In this document: positions 33,667-43,457 of the stretch, piece after piece
How the letters are laid out: each line of letters starts with the position of its first letter
Position numbering within the stretch: position 1 is the stretch's first letter
NCBI GenBank assembly: GCA_022785265.1
Contig: JALFQD010000185.1
Span: 1-47,993 of the forward strand
Direction: 5' to 3'
DNA length: 47,993 bases
From: Clostridium sp.
GTDB taxonomy: Bacteria > Bacillota > Clostridia > Clostridiales > Clostridiaceae
Translations under genes and position numbers: made by a program
Notes under the pieces: generated by a model
The model's input: only the letters and a program-made list of their open reading frames with translations
Databases searched by the model: none
What the model was told of the DNA's origin: nothing

Positions 33667-34491
33667 TTGGAAGAAAAGAAAATGGGGTTTTTTAAGAAAT
33701 TTTTAAATAGTTTGTTTAATTTTAAAGCCTATAACACATTTTTATCACAGACAACAGGAAAGGCAGTTTTATATATGCTTATATTGTGTGCTCTTTTAGG
33801 TATTATAGATTGTTTTTTACTTTCAATATCTGTTAATTCAGAATTACCAAATTTTAAAAAAGAATTAGAAAAAAATGTTCCTGAATTTGAATTTAATAAT
33901 GGCAAACTTTCTTTTGAAGATGATATGCCAATAGTTATTAAAAACAAAGATGCAGATAGGATAGTTTATATTGATACAGAAAATCCTATTGATGATTCAG
34001 TTTTAGAAGGCTATTCTAATGGATTTTTAATAACAAGTGACTCTATCACCGCAAAACAAGGTATACAGACTCAATCTGTAAATTTAAGTTCCTTAACAGG
34101 TATGAAATTAGACAAAGATACTCTTATGAAGAGTATCCCAAGTAAAGTTCCATTAATTATTGCAATTACATTTTATATTTTCTTTGTTTTATTCTATTTC
34201 TTAGGAAAACTTATAGGTGCTTTTATTATTTTAGGAATAGCAGGAACTATATTATCTAAAATTATGAAGAAAGAACTTAAATACTCAGAATCCTTTAAAT
34301 TAGGATTATATGCTTTAACTGTTCCAATGTTAATTTCTACAATATGTACTTCATTAACACTTATAGGAATAATCATTCCTTTCTCTGGTTATATTAGCTA
34401 TGCTATTGCTATTATTTACTTAGGTCTTGGAATAAATGCTATAGATAACAACACAATAGAAAAATTAGAAGAATTCGAACAATTGTATTAA
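33667..34491 (+). CDS. DUF1189 family membrane protein
   Basis: A 274-residue membrane protein of the DUF1189 family. Residues about 8-20 (FLNSLFNFKAYNTF) match the family start. TM1 lies at about 35-54, followed by an external hydrophilic domain (about 60-160) and a C-terminal cluster of four helices (about 165-260) with the family-like ESFKLGLYALTVPMLIS. Function is unknown. The start is TTG 33667-33669, six bases after a full AAGGAGGT; the next ATG, five codons later, lacks a ribosome site. It is monocistronic with a strong terminator. Confidence 0.86.
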   Translation: MEEKKMGFFKKFLNSLFNFKAYNTFLSQTTGKAVLYMLILCALLGIIDCFLLSISVNSELPNFKKELEKNVPEFEFNNGKLSFEDDMPIVIKNKDADRIVYIDTENPIDDSVLEGYSNGFLITSDSITAKQGIQTQSVNLSSLTGMKLDKDTLMKSIPSKVPLIIAITFYIFFVLFYFLGKLIGAFIILGIAGTILSKIMKKELKYSESFKLGLYALTVPMLISTICTSLTLIGIIIPFSGYISYAIAIIYLGLGINAIDNNTIEKLEEFEQLY

Positions 34492-34496
34492 ACTAA

Positions 34497-34553
34497 AAAA
34501 AGAGTTGTTGCATTAAAAAAAATTTTTAACATTTTTTTGCTACAGCTCTTTTT
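34497..34553. terminator. Terminator of the DUF1189 gene, shared with the convergent gene
   Basis: 15-nt arms (34497-34511 and 34539-34553) pair at all but one position, counting one G-U wobble, with an A/T-rich 27-nt loop. The plus strand ends in TTTTT. Confidence 0.75.
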
Positions 34554-34559
34554 AATATA

Positions 34560-35015
34560 TTATTTATTTTTCAAATTATTTATCTCTTCTTTTAATGCTT
34601 CAATTTCTTTTGTAAGCTCTTCAATTTTATTATTTATGCTACTATTTGTATTGTTTGGGGCTCCTCCACCACCTCCGTCTCCTCCATAAGAACCTTCAGC
34701 TTGTGAAGCTGCATTAGCACCACAAAAAGGATTTGCTACATTTTTATATTTAGTATTATAATATCTTCCTGTTCCGCCTTGAAAATACTGTTGTTGGGCA
34801 TTAAAGGTAAGCATTGCTTGACCTACAAGCTGAAACCAGTTTCCTAAGGCATTTTGGACATTAAAAGGTAAATTTCCTGCAATAGCATTTCCTAAAAGTT
34901 CGCCTATTAAAACAAAGAGCTCTGGATTTAAATCTTGAAATCCTCCTGGCATATCTTCACATACTTCATTTGTCTCTTTATATCCAAAAAATCCAAAGAA
35001 ATCATTAAAATCCAT
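34560..35015 (-). CDS. Hypothetical protein with Gly-rich linker and C-terminal coiled coil
   Basis: A 151-residue cytoplasmic protein starting MDFNDFFGFFGYKETNE. The first 85 residues are hydrophobic/aromatic and helical (PELFVLIGELLGNAIAGNLP, then NALGNWFQLVGQAMLTFNAQ). A Gly/Tyr/Asn region with a run of glycines follows (about 85-122), then a predicted coiled coil (about 125-151, KIEELTKEIEALKEEINNL). I recognise no family. The ATG overlaps the stop of the DUF4253 gene as TAATG, so it is translationally coupled; a longer reading upstream would run through that gene in another frame and is rejected. The Gly-rich composition recalls spore-coat or surface proteins, but this is only a resemblance. 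Confidence 0.72.
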   Translation of the reverse strand: MDFNDFFGFFGYKETNEVCEDMPGGFQDLNPELFVLIGELLGNAIAGNLPFNVQNALGNWFQLVGQAMLTFNAQQQYFQGGTGRYYNTKYKNVANPFCGANAASQAEGSYGGDGGGGGAPNNTNSSINNKIEELTKEIEALKEEINNLKNK

Positions 35016-35707
35016 TAATCCCACCAGAAATACCAAACAGTAGAGTTCCTCAAGCTATTTTTTAAATTGTTAACCCTTTGAACTCCTTGCCATACAATAT
35101 CACCACAATATAGATATTGTTCTATTGTAAGTTTTTCAAGTTCCTCTTCTCCACTTATAGCTTCTGGTACAACAAATTGTATGGTATCGCATCCTATACA
35201 TACAGGATATGCCTTATATTTTTCATACCATTTTTTAGCTATTGCCATATGAGTTGTATTTTCAGGACACTCATTAAATCCTCCCATAGGAATATAAGCA
35301 AAAACTTCATAAGGCTTATTTGTAGGAATCTTGGCTATAAATACATTTTCATTTTTTTCTCCAGTATATATTGAGTCACACTCTATATACTCATCACCTT
35401 CTTCCTCTTCAAAGTCAATTAATCCATCTTCTTTATAGGACTTTTCTCTTTCTTTAAAGTACTTTTCCACATCTACTTCTTTATATCCTTCAAGACAGCC
35501 TTTTATAAAACCTTGAAAAGAACCAAATTCCTCTTTGGCAAATTTAATATTCTCCTCCATAAGACCATTTTCATCCTCAATAATTATTATAGGAGTGTAT
35601 CCATTTTTTTCGCCATCTGATTTCATAACCTTAAATAATTCCATAACCTTTTTTTCATCATTTTCAATTTTTATACATTCAAAAGGGTATAATTTTGAAA
35701 TTCCCAT
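35015..35707 (-). CDS. DUF4253 domain protein
   Basis: A 230-residue soluble protein. The C-terminal third matches the DUF4253 pattern: AIAKKWYEKYKAYPVCIGCDT, then QFVVPEAISGEEE, EQYLYCGDIVWQG, and the terminal WYFWWD. The N-terminal 100 residues are acidic and contain IIIIEDENGLMEENI. The function of DUF4253 is unknown. I start at ATG 35705-35707, seven bases after AAGGAG; the upstream ATG at 35725 precedes that site. On the minus strand TGATATAAT (about 35749-35757) is a likely extended -10. It is coupled to the small Gly-rich protein downstream. Confidence 0.85.
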   Translation of the reverse strand: MGISKLYPFECIKIENDEKKVMELFKVMKSDGEKNGYTPIIIIEDENGLMEENIKFAKEEFGSFQGFIKGCLEGYKEVDVEKYFKEREKSYKEDGLIDFEEEEGDEYIECDSIYTGEKNENVFIAKIPTNKPYEVFAYIPMGGFNECPENTTHMAIAKKWYEKYKAYPVCIGCDTIQFVVPEAISGEEELEKLTIEQYLYCGDIVWQGVQRVNNLKNSLRNSTVWYFWWD

Positions 35708-35810
35708 AATAATCTCTCCTTCCATGAAAAAGTTTACTTATTCATTATATCACATTTTCTAAAATATACCTACTTATTCATTTACTACTCTTACTTAAGT
35801 ATATATAAAA

Positions 35811-35841
35811 AAAGAGGCATAAATTCTTTAAATGCCTCTTT
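35811..35841. terminator. Terminator of alanine racemase
   Basis: Perfect 10-bp arms AAAGAGGCAT (35811-35820) and ATGCCTCTTT (35832-35841), an 11-nt loop, and A/T runs on both sides; 15 bases past the alr stop. Confidence 0.82.
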
Positions 35842-35855
35842 AAAATAAATTAATT

Positions 35856-37016
35856 TTATATATAGTTTTTTACACTAACAACTTTTCCTTCTTTTATATA
35901 AACTCTTGGAATTCTTTGCTTAAGCATACAAGTTATCTCATAATTTATTGTTCCCATAATTTCTGCAAAATCATCTGCATTAAACTTTAAATTTCCTTCT
36001 TCTCCAAGAAGTATTACTTCATCTCCAACCTTAACTTCATCTATATCTGTTACATCTATCATACATTGGTCCATGCATATTCTTCCTACAACTGGAGCAA
36101 ACTTACCATTTATTATTACCTTTGCTTTTCCTGATAAAAGTCTTGAATACCCATCTGCATATCCTATTGGTATTGTTGCAATTTTACTTTTTCTCTTTGT
36201 TATGAATGTTCTTCCATAGCTTATTGAAGTTCCCTCTTCGACCTCTTTAACATGAGAAACTGTTGTTTTTAAAGTTAAAATTGGTTTTATATCTAATTTA
36301 CTTTTATCAACTTCATTTGAAGGATAATATCCATAAAGTATTATTCCTGCCCTTACAGCATCTAAATAAGTTTCTGGCATCTCCATTATAGCACCACTAT
36401 TTGAAGCATGCTTTAAAGGAATATTAACTCCCCTTTTTTCTAATTCATTTATAAAACTTTTTATCTTTTTAAATTGTTCATTTGTATAAGTTTTATCATA
36501 TTCATCTGCAGTTGAAAAATGAGTAAATATTCCTATAATCTCTATGCCCTTAAGAGATGCTATTTTTTCTACATCCTCAATACTTTCTTCATTTGGAATA
36601 AAACCTATTCTTCCCATACCTGTATCTAAAGCTATATGTATTTTTGCTTTTTTACCAAGTTTTTCTGCTACATTTGATAATTTCTTTGCATATTCTAAAT
36701 CATATACTGTTTGTTCTATATCATTGTTTATAAGCTCTTCACTTAACTCTAGTGGTGTATATCCTAGTATCATAATAGGAGCAGTTATATTCTTTTTTCT
36801 AAGTTCAATTCCTTCTGTTAATATAGCAACTGCAAGTCTTGTAGCTCCATTTTCAAGAAAAACTGGTGCTAAATCATCTGCTCCATGTCCATAACAATCT
36901 GCTTTAACAACAGCAATAACCTCTTTATCTCCAACAAGCTTTTTTATATTTTTCATATTATAAACTGCTTTATCTAAATCTATCTCTGCCCATACAGGTC
37001 TCATTATCTTTTCCAT
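35856..37016 (-). CDS. alr: Alanine racemase
   Basis: A PLP enzyme that makes D-alanine for peptidoglycan and teichoic acids, and which in spore formers also degrades the germinant L-alanine. The 386-residue chain shows the PLP lysine in [11 protein letters not shown] (Lys38), the substrate-side Arg in [16 protein letters not shown], the catalytic Tyr in SYGRTF (about 271), and [14 protein letters not shown]. The length is standard. The ATG follows GAGGTG with eight bases between. It stands alone between the topB terminator and its own terminator. Confidence 0.96.
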   Translation of the reverse strand: MEKIMRPVWAEIDLDKAVYNMKNIKKLVGDKEVIAVVKADCYGHGADDLAPVFLENGATRLAVAILTEGIELRKKNITAPIMILGYTPLELSEELINNDIEQTVYDLEYAKKLSNVAEKLGKKAKIHIALDTGMGRIGFIPNEESIEDVEKIASLKGIEIIGIFTHFSTADEYDKTYTNEQFKKIKSFINELEKRGVNIPLKHASNSGAIMEMPETYLDAVRAGIILYGYYPSNEVDKSKLDIKPILTLKTTVSHVKEVEEGTSISYGRTFITKRKSKIATIPIGYADGYSRLLSGKAKVIINGKFAPVVGRICMDQCMIDVTDIDEVKVGDEVILLGEEGNLKFNADDFAEIMGTINYEITCMLKQRIPRVYIKEGKVVSVKNYI

Positions 37017-37093
37017 TTTAAATACACCTCATATATAATCTCTAGTTTTAAAATATATTACTATATTATTATTATAAAAAAATTACAAAAAAA

Positions 37094-37141
37094 TAAAAGA
37101 ACCACTATAACTTTAAATTTTATAAGTTGTGGTCTTTTTTT
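37094..37141 (-). terminator. Terminator of topB
   Basis: On the minus strand AAAAGACCACAACTT pairs with AAGTTATAGTGGTTCTTTT (bulged stem) around an A/T loop, ending in U-rich sequence. It starts about ten bases past the topB stop. Confidence 0.65.
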
Positions 37142-37151
37142 TAATAAATGA

Positions 37152-39311
37152 TTAATTTATAAATTCAAAACTCCATCTGTAATATCCAGTGTTTTCATCT
37201 TTTTCATATTTTAAATAAGCTGAAAATGTTGTTCCTTTCTTACTTTTAAGATTTCTAAAACCTACTTTTCCATTTTTAAGAAGAATCTCTACCATTTCTT
37301 TAGTTACTTTTTTTCCTAAAGACTTTATAAATTTATCATCTTTCCATATTGTAAATTTACACCCATTTTTCCAATTTACACACCCAAAAGATTTTTCTCC
37401 TTCAACAACATCATTTCCACATACAGGACACTTTCCTAAACTTTTACTTCCTTCTGGAAGTTCAACTTTAAAGTTTTTAAGCATAGAGGTATCTTTTTTT
37501 ATATCATCTATCGCCTTCTTTGTAAATTCTTTTATCATCATTAGGAATTCATCTTTATTAAACTTTCCTTTTTCTATATCAGATAAGGTTTTTTCAAGTC
37601 TACCTGTATATTCTAAATCAAAAAGCTCTTTTACTGGGAATACTTCAACTATAGTTCTTCCAAGTTCTGTTGTTGTTAAACTTTTTCCCTTTGGTTTTAT
37701 ATATCCTATATCTTTTAGTCTTTTTATGGTTTCTGCTCTTGTTGCTGGTGTTCCTATACTAAAACCACTTAATATTGAAGCCATCATTTCTTCTGAGTCC
37801 TCTTCATCTTTAAAACTCTTGCCACAGGTTTCCATAACTCTTAAAAGAGTTTTTTCTGTATGAAGCTTTGGTGGTTTTTTAGTTACTGCATTTACTTTGC
37901 TATCCACTATATCAACAATGTCATCTTTATTTACCATAGGAAGGATTGTATCCTTACTTTCCATTTTCTCAACGACCTTCCATCCTTCAACTAATTGCAC
38001 TTTTCCTCTTGATATGAATATTCCTTTTATATTTTCATCATTTACTTTTAAGGTAAGCTTTGTTTCTTCATACTCTGCAACAGGCATAAACTGCATAATA
38101 AATCTATTTTTTATTGCATCATAAACTATTTGTTCATCTTTAGTTAATCCTGAAGGTTTTAGATATGTAGGAGTGATAGCACTATGGCTTTCTACCTTTG
38201 AATTATCAAAAATTCTCTTATTCGTAACAAATTTAATTTTATCTTCATAAGAAAGTCCTATTTTTAAAGTATCTAAAACCTTTTTAGCTCTATCTTTTAA
38301 GCTTTCTTCTAAGGCTATACTTCCTGTCCTTGGATAGGTTATAAATTTCTTTTCATATAAAGATTGAGCCACTTTAAGAACCTTATCAGAAGTCCATCCT
38401 TTATATTTATTTGTTATATGCCCTTGAAGATTAGAAAGATTAAATAAAAATGGAGGATATTCTTTCTTTTTTTCTACTTGCTTTTCTATAATTTTTGCTT
38501 GTTTTTCCTTTAATAAGTCATTTAAAGCATCAAGAACACTCTTATCTTCAAATTTTTCATCATTATTTTCATAATAGGTACCTTCAAATTCTTTATTATC
38601 AAGAGTTTTAAAAGTAGCTAAAAGTTTATAGTACGTAGTTGCCTTAAAGTTTTCAATTTCTTTATCTCTATCATAAATTATTTTTAATGTTGGAAGAAGT
38701 ACCCTTCCTATATTTAAAATCTTTTTATCATTAGGTCTATACCTTAAAGTAGCAACAGAGGTAAGATTTATTCCAATAATCCAATCTGCTAGTTGTCTTC
38801 CTACACCAGCATCTTGAAGAGATTTCATTTCTGAATTATTTTTTAAATTATCCATACCTTTCTTAACTTCATCAGGAGTCCATTCATTAAGTAAAAGTCT
38901 ATATATAGGCTTTTTAACATTTAAATACATAAATATTTCTAAAGATATTACTTCTCCCTCTCTATCTTGGTCAGTTGCAGATATAACTCCATCTACATCT
39001 TCTCTATCTATTAAATTTTTTATAATATTTATTTGTTTTTCTACCCCACTATCTGGTATTCCTTTGTTTACATTATCACACTTAACTTTATATTTAAACT
39101 CTTCTGGTATAAAAGGAAAATTTTCCATTCTCCATGATTTTAATTTTTCATCATAATCCCATGAATCATAAAGTTGAAAAAGATGACCAAAAGCCCAAGT
39201 AATTAAATAATCCTTTCCTTCAAAAAAGCCATCCTTTTTTGTTTTTATGTTAAAAGCATCTGCAATATTTTTTGCTACAGAAGGCTTTTCTGCAATTATA
39301 ACTTTTTTCAT
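37152..39311 (-). CDS. topB: DNA topoisomerase III
   Basis: A type IA topoisomerase that decatenates and relaxes DNA through a 5'-phosphotyrosine. The 719-residue enzyme has the TOPRIM parts AEKPSVAKNIADAF (about 7-20) and SATDQDREGE (about 111-120), and the active-site KKFITYPRTGS with Tyr326. The conserved GTPATRAETI lies further along, and there is a C-terminal four-cysteine zinc ribbon (KCPVCGNDV, then GCVNWKNGC). The length is that of TopB rather than TopA. AAAGGAA lies eight bases before the ATG. It is probably transcribed alone. Confidence 0.95.
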   Translation of the reverse strand: MKKVIIAEKPSVAKNIADAFNIKTKKDGFFEGKDYLITWAFGHLFQLYDSWDYDEKLKSWRMENFPFIPEEFKYKVKCDNVNKGIPDSGVEKQINIIKNLIDREDVDGVISATDQDREGEVISLEIFMYLNVKKPIYRLLLNEWTPDEVKKGMDNLKNNSEMKSLQDAGVGRQLADWIIGINLTSVATLRYRPNDKKILNIGRVLLPTLKIIYDRDKEIENFKATTYYKLLATFKTLDNKEFEGTYYENNDEKFEDKSVLDALNDLLKEKQAKIIEKQVEKKKEYPPFLFNLSNLQGHITNKYKGWTSDKVLKVAQSLYEKKFITYPRTGSIALEESLKDRAKKVLDTLKIGLSYEDKIKFVTNKRIFDNSKVESHSAITPTYLKPSGLTKDEQIVYDAIKNRFIMQFMPVAEYEETKLTLKVNDENIKGIFISRGKVQLVEGWKVVEKMESKDTILPMVNKDDIVDIVDSKVNAVTKKPPKLHTEKTLLRVMETCGKSFKDEEDSEEMMASILSGFSIGTPATRAETIKRLKDIGYIKPKGKSLTTTELGRTIVEVFPVKELFDLEYTGRLEKTLSDIEKGKFNKDEFLMMIKEFTKKAIDDIKKDTSMLKNFKVELPEGSKSLGKCPVCGNDVVEGEKSFGCVNWKNGCKFTIWKDDKFIKSLGKKVTKEMVEILLKNGKVGFRNLKSKKGTTFSAYLKYEKDENTGYYRWSFEFIN

Positions 39312-39351
39312 ATAAAAATTCCTTTCAAAAAATAATTATAAAATTCACACT

Positions 39352-41367
39352 TTATAGATAAATATCTGAAAACTCTGTTTCTACCTTTTCGCTCAAAAGG
39401 TCCATATTAAATGCTTCCTCTTCTTCTAAGGCTTCATCATGATACGCCTTTGGAAGAGTTATAATAAATTCTGTACCAATGTCTTCATTACATTCAGCTT
39501 TTATTGTTCCTCCCTGAAGCTTTAATAATTCCTTACATAAGAATAGTCCTAGGCCACTTCCTTCTTTTTCTCTGTTTAAAGATTTATTAAGCTTTGTAAA
39601 TCTATCAAAAATATATGGAAGAATTTCTTTATCTATTATATATCCTTCATTTCTTACATGAATAAATACTTTATCATCTTTAGTATCAATAAATACAAGA
39701 ATTTCTTCATTTTCTTTTCCATACTTAACACTATTAGATAAAAGATTAAGCATTATTCTTTCCATAGCATCTTTATCACATCTTACAGGAATCTCTTCAT
39801 CTTCTGCATCAAATATTAAAGTATTATGTATTTTATCTGTCCATGGTACACAAGCTAATGTTATATTTTCAACTACAGAAACAATATTATATCCTTTTAT
39901 ATTAAGATTAAGATATCCTTCTGAAATTTTATTAGTATCAATAAAATTATTAATTGTTCTAATAAGCCTTAAACAATTTTGCTTTATGGCTGTATTATTT
40001 TTTCTAGTTGCTAATATATTATTATTATTTAAATAATATTCATTTAACTGAAGAGCAGAATATATAAGATTTATTGGTGTTCTAAGCTCATGAGATATAT
40101 TAGAATAAAATTCATTTTTTAATATTTCTTCCTTCAGATATTCTTCATATTCCATTTTAGTTTTCATATTCTTATTTATTTCAGTAATATCTTTTATATA
40201 AATAAGCTTACTTAATTCATCTATTTTTAATAAAGTTATTTCATATTCTTTATCACCTTTTTTAAGTTTTTTAATCTTAAAATTTTTTTTACTTTTTGTA
40301 TTTTTATCTTCTAAAATACTATTAAATTCTTTTTCAAGAGAATTGTCTTTAGTAAGTTTTTCTAAAATAAATTCAACATTTTTTCCTTCTGCCTCTTTTT
40401 CACTTTTTAATTCTAATATTTTAAGTGCTTCTCTATTTATATAATAAAGCTTACTAAAATAAAATATTACCATTCCATCTTTTATTGATTCAATTAATTC
40501 TCCATATTTTTTTTCACTTTTTTCAATAAGATTTTTATATTCTGTTAATGCCTTATTTCTACTATTTAAAATGTGATTTAAATTTCTTTGTGCTTCTTGA
40601 GCTTTTTCAAGCCTAACTTTAACTTCATCGTGGTCTTTAAAGAACATAAACTTTACTATTCCTTCATAAATAACAAAATATGCTGTATATTTTATTATTG
40701 CTGCCTCTATAACTAAATCAAGTCCAAAATTATTTCCACATATATAAAGGTCTTGATATAATAATAAGAATACTAAATATACTGTTATATGCTGTTTTCC
40801 TTCTTTACTTAGTATAGTTTTATCTAATACTATGCTTATCATAAGAATTAAAAATATGATAGGAATAATTCCCATCTTTACAATTCCTAAAGTTGTTTCA
40901 TCAAAATTAAATATATTATTTATGAATACTATATAAGATACTACAAGTACAAAAACAGTAGTAGCTGTATAGTATATTCCAGAAATAATTCTGCTTCCTC
41001 CTATTTTAGTTAAAAGCATCGCTACTCCTATTACTATATATTCCATATAATATATCCAATAATTTAAAAGTTCTTCAAATTCTGGGTCTATATCTACCCC
41101 TAGTTTATTTTTAATAATAATTTTTATAAACATAACTAAGCTTAATGGAAGAAAAGCTATTCCAAAATTCTTATAAAAGGATTTATATTCCTTCTGCATT
41201 CCTGAAATAACAACAATTGCTCCTGCAATAGCTGCACAAAATATTTCTACTATTCCATAACATAGTTCTGTGTTGGTTCTAGAATAATATAAATATATAA
41301 CATATGCTAAGAAAAGAGGAATTAATTGTAAAGGCTCTTTAGAAATTTTTTCTTTAATACTCTTCAT
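39352..41367 (-). CDS. Membrane sensor histidine kinase (second of tandem pair)
   Basis: A 671-residue kinase. About eight transmembrane helices occupy residues 12-240, followed by a coiled coil (about 250-295) and a PAS-like domain (about 290-400). The HisKA helix has phospho-His426 in SNISHELRTPIN, and a HATPase_c domain carries the N box NLLSNSVKYGK and G2 GSGLGLFLC. The G1 box is degenerate (VRNEGYII instead of DxGxG), so ATP binding may be weakened. A 35-residue acidic tail follows. The ATG lies inside the end of the preceding kinase gene (14-bp overlap, AAGGAGG nine bases upstream), so translation is coupled. No response regulator is nearby. The HisKA segment (IKQNCLRLIRTINNFIDTNKI) resembles clostridial orphan kinases, some of which phosphorylate Spo0A. 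Confidence 0.92.
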   Translation of the reverse strand: MKSIKEKISKEPLQLIPLFLAYVIYLYYSRTNTELCYGIVEIFCAAIAGAIVVISGMQKEYKSFYKNFGIAFLPLSLVMFIKIIIKNKLGVDIDPEFEELLNYWIYYMEYIVIGVAMLLTKIGGSRIISGIYYTATTVFVLVVSYIVFINNIFNFDETTLGIVKMGIIPIIFLILMISIVLDKTILSKEGKQHITVYLVFLLLYQDLYICGNNFGLDLVIEAAIIKYTAYFVIYEGIVKFMFFKDHDEVKVRLEKAQEAQRNLNHILNSRNKALTEYKNLIEKSEKKYGELIESIKDGMVIFYFSKLYYINREALKILELKSEKEAEGKNVEFILEKLTKDNSLEKEFNSILEDKNTKSKKNFKIKKLKKGDKEYEITLLKIDELSKLIYIKDITEINKNMKTKMEYEEYLKEEILKNEFYSNISHELRTPINLIYSALQLNEYYLNNNNILATRKNNTAIKQNCLRLIRTINNFIDTNKISEGYLNLNIKGYNIVSVVENITLACVPWTDKIHNTLIFDAEDEEIPVRCDKDAMERIMLNLLSNSVKYGKENEEILVFIDTKDDKVFIHVRNEGYIIDKEILPYIFDRFTKLNKSLNREKEGSGLGLFLCKELLKLQGGTIKAECNEDIGTEFIITLPKAYHDEALEEEEAFNMDLLSEKVETEFSDIYL

Positions 41368-43300
41368 AATCCATTTCCTCCTTCTTAAATGTCATTTTTA
41401 TAGTTGTTCCTTCATTTAATACACTATCAATAACTATTGTTCCATTTTGTTTTTCTACTAGAGTCTTTACTACAAATAGCCCTATTCCTGTTCCCTTAGT
41501 TGAAGCATTTTCATTATTTTTACCCATTGAATATCTGTTAAAGGCATTTTCAATAAATGTTTTTTCCATTCCTACCCCATCATCTCTTACAATAAGCTCT
41601 ACATTTTCTCCTTTATCTTCTAATATGACCTCTATTGTTCCATCTGGCTTTGTAAATTTTATTGCATTAGAAATAAGATTTAATATTATACGTTGCATAA
41701 ATTCATCATCTAAGTTAACATAAATTTCCTCTTCGTTTGTATCAAAAATTAAGTTTAATTGCTTACTTTTAGCATAATCTACCAAAGAGGTTACAACATC
41801 TTCTGCTACGTCTACAATATTCTTTACTCTTAAATTAGGAGTTAGATAATCTGCATATATCCTACTTGTATCTATAATATTGTTAGTAAGTCGTATTAGT
41901 GATATACAGTTTTGTTTTGAAATATTATTATACTTTCTCACAGCCTCATAATTATTATTTTCTATGTACATTTTTATAATTTGTGTTGCAGAATAAATAA
42001 CATTTATAGGAGTTTTTAAATCATGGGATATGTTAGATAAAAAGTCACTTTTTAATTTTTCATCTAATTTTTTATTTTCCATAGTTTCTTTCATCTTAGC
42101 TGCTTTTATAGCAGATGTAACATCTGTAAAAAGAACTATTCTTTCTTCTTCATCATCTAATATATGAACTACTTCCATATCAACATATGTATCTGAATTA
42201 ATAACTCCTCTAAATATAGGATTTGTTGTTTGAACATTCTTATCAAGAAATGGATTATTTTCTATTTCTACAAAAGAAAATAATTTTCTATTAATAATAT
42301 CTCTTATATTTTTTGCATTTATTAATTCACAAAAACTTGAATTTGCAAAAACTATTCTCTCACTATTTTCATTTATTATTACTAATGGAATTGGAACATT
42401 TGTAAAGAAATTTCTAAGTATGCTCTCTTTATTAAGCATAACCTTTTGAGTGAATTCTAATTCTCTATTTCTTGAAAATATTCTTTTATTAAGCTTATCA
42501 AGTTCCATATTTCTTTCATACAAATCTCTAAATATTACATTATAGGGAATACTTAATAAATGCTCTGACATTACACTACAGCTAGTCGTAATTGTACAAA
42601 ACTCAAGACCTTTAAAAACATAAGTTAAATAAATTTTTTCATTTCCTTTTAAGATAAGTGTAAGCATATATAAAAGAACAATTATTAAGATTAATACATT
42701 ATAAGCTGTTATATAATTAATTCTTCTATCTTTAAAAAGATCATATGACCTAAGCCCTACTATATTATTTAATAAGATAAGAGTAGAAATAACATTAATA
42801 AAATTCATCATACCTAAAGCATAACCATTTATTACTGTATAATGATTTGCACATAATAATCCTATACTTATAAGTATAAGCATTATAGAATATTTTCTAT
42901 TTTTGTTTATATAATTTACCTGAAATGCAAGCAAAATAGAAAATATATAAAATGTAATACTTTGTAATGTATGTCTTCCTCCCATCTCAAAAAATTGAGA
43001 ACTTATTTCTGGCTTTCCCGGTAAAAGATTTATTAAGCAAGACAACACTACAAAAATATTAAGAAAACTACAAACTTTAAAAAATCCTTGTGTATATATG
43101 CTTTTAGTAAACTTAACTATCAATAATATGTAACTTGACTCTATAAGAAAAACTATGTTAATAATATCTTCTCCTAAGTCATTCATGTTTCTTAATGAAA
43201 ATTTTATTGCTACAAATGCAATTAAAGCTGTTAAAAATGTTGCTACATATTTTTTTCTTTTTATGTATAAGATATCATTATATTCTTCAAAATTCTGCAC
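41354..43300 (-). CDS. Membrane sensor histidine kinase (first of tandem pair)
   Basis: A 648-residue kinase with the same plan as its downstream neighbour. About eight helices span residues 18-245, then come a linker, a PAS domain (about 295-400, NVPIPLVIINENSERIVFANSSF), and HisKA with phospho-His426 in SNISHDLKTPIN. The HATPase_c domain is intact, with N box NLISNAIKFTK, G1 DDGVGM and G2 GTGIGLFVV. The start GTG (43298-43300) follows AAGGGGG by eight bases. It overlaps the next gene by 14 bp. There is no adjacent regulator, so the output partner is encoded elsewhere. The pair probably arose by duplication: the phospho-His has the same residue number in both, and the ISKQNC/IKQNC helix is shared. 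Confidence 0.93.
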   Translation of the reverse strand: MQNFEEYNDILYIKRKKYVATFLTALIAFVAIKFSLRNMNDLGEDIINIVFLIESSYILLIVKFTKSIYTQGFFKVCSFLNIFVVLSCLINLLPGKPEISSQFFEMGGRHTLQSITFYIFSILLAFQVNYINKNRKYSIMLILISIGLLCANHYTVINGYALGMMNFINVISTLILLNNIVGLRSYDLFKDRRINYITAYNVLILIIVLLYMLTLILKGNEKIYLTYVFKGLEFCTITTSCSVMSEHLLSIPYNVIFRDLYERNMELDKLNKRIFSRNRELEFTQKVMLNKESILRNFFTNVPIPLVIINENSERIVFANSSFCELINAKNIRDIINRKLFSFVEIENNPFLDKNVQTTNPIFRGVINSDTYVDMEVVHILDDEEERIVLFTDVTSAIKAAKMKETMENKKLDEKLKSDFLSNISHDLKTPINVIYSATQIIKMYIENNNYEAVRKYNNISKQNCISLIRLTNNIIDTSRIYADYLTPNLRVKNIVDVAEDVVTSLVDYAKSKQLNLIFDTNEEEIYVNLDDEFMQRIILNLISNAIKFTKPDGTIEVILEDKGENVELIVRDDGVGMEKTFIENAFNRYSMGKNNENASTKGTGIGLFVVKTLVEKQNGTIVIDSVLNEGTTIKMTFKKEEMDYEEY

Positions 43301-43407
43301 CCTAAAATCCCCCTTACATAATATTTATTTTACATTAAATAATTAATATTGTGAAGATTTAACCTAGAAAGGATTTTTAAATTTTACTAAATAATTCTAA
43401 AAGAAAA

Positions 43408-43444
43408 AAGTATGAATTATTCTAAATAAAAATAACTCATACTT
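43408..43444 (-). terminator. Terminator of the YhgE/Pip operon
   Basis: 14-bp arms (43408-43421 and 43431-43444, AAGTATGAATTATT and near-complement, one mismatch) with a 9-nt loop, 14 bases past the second YhgE gene's stop. The minus strand ends in CTTTTTTCTTTT. Confidence 0.75.
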
Positions 43445-43457
43445 AAAATTAAACTAT

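Noticed and set aside
34560..35036. Seven-codon N-terminal extension of the Gly-rich protein
   Set aside because: The extension overlaps the end of the DUF4253 gene and lacks its own ribosome site; the TAATG-coupled ATG at 35015 is better supported.
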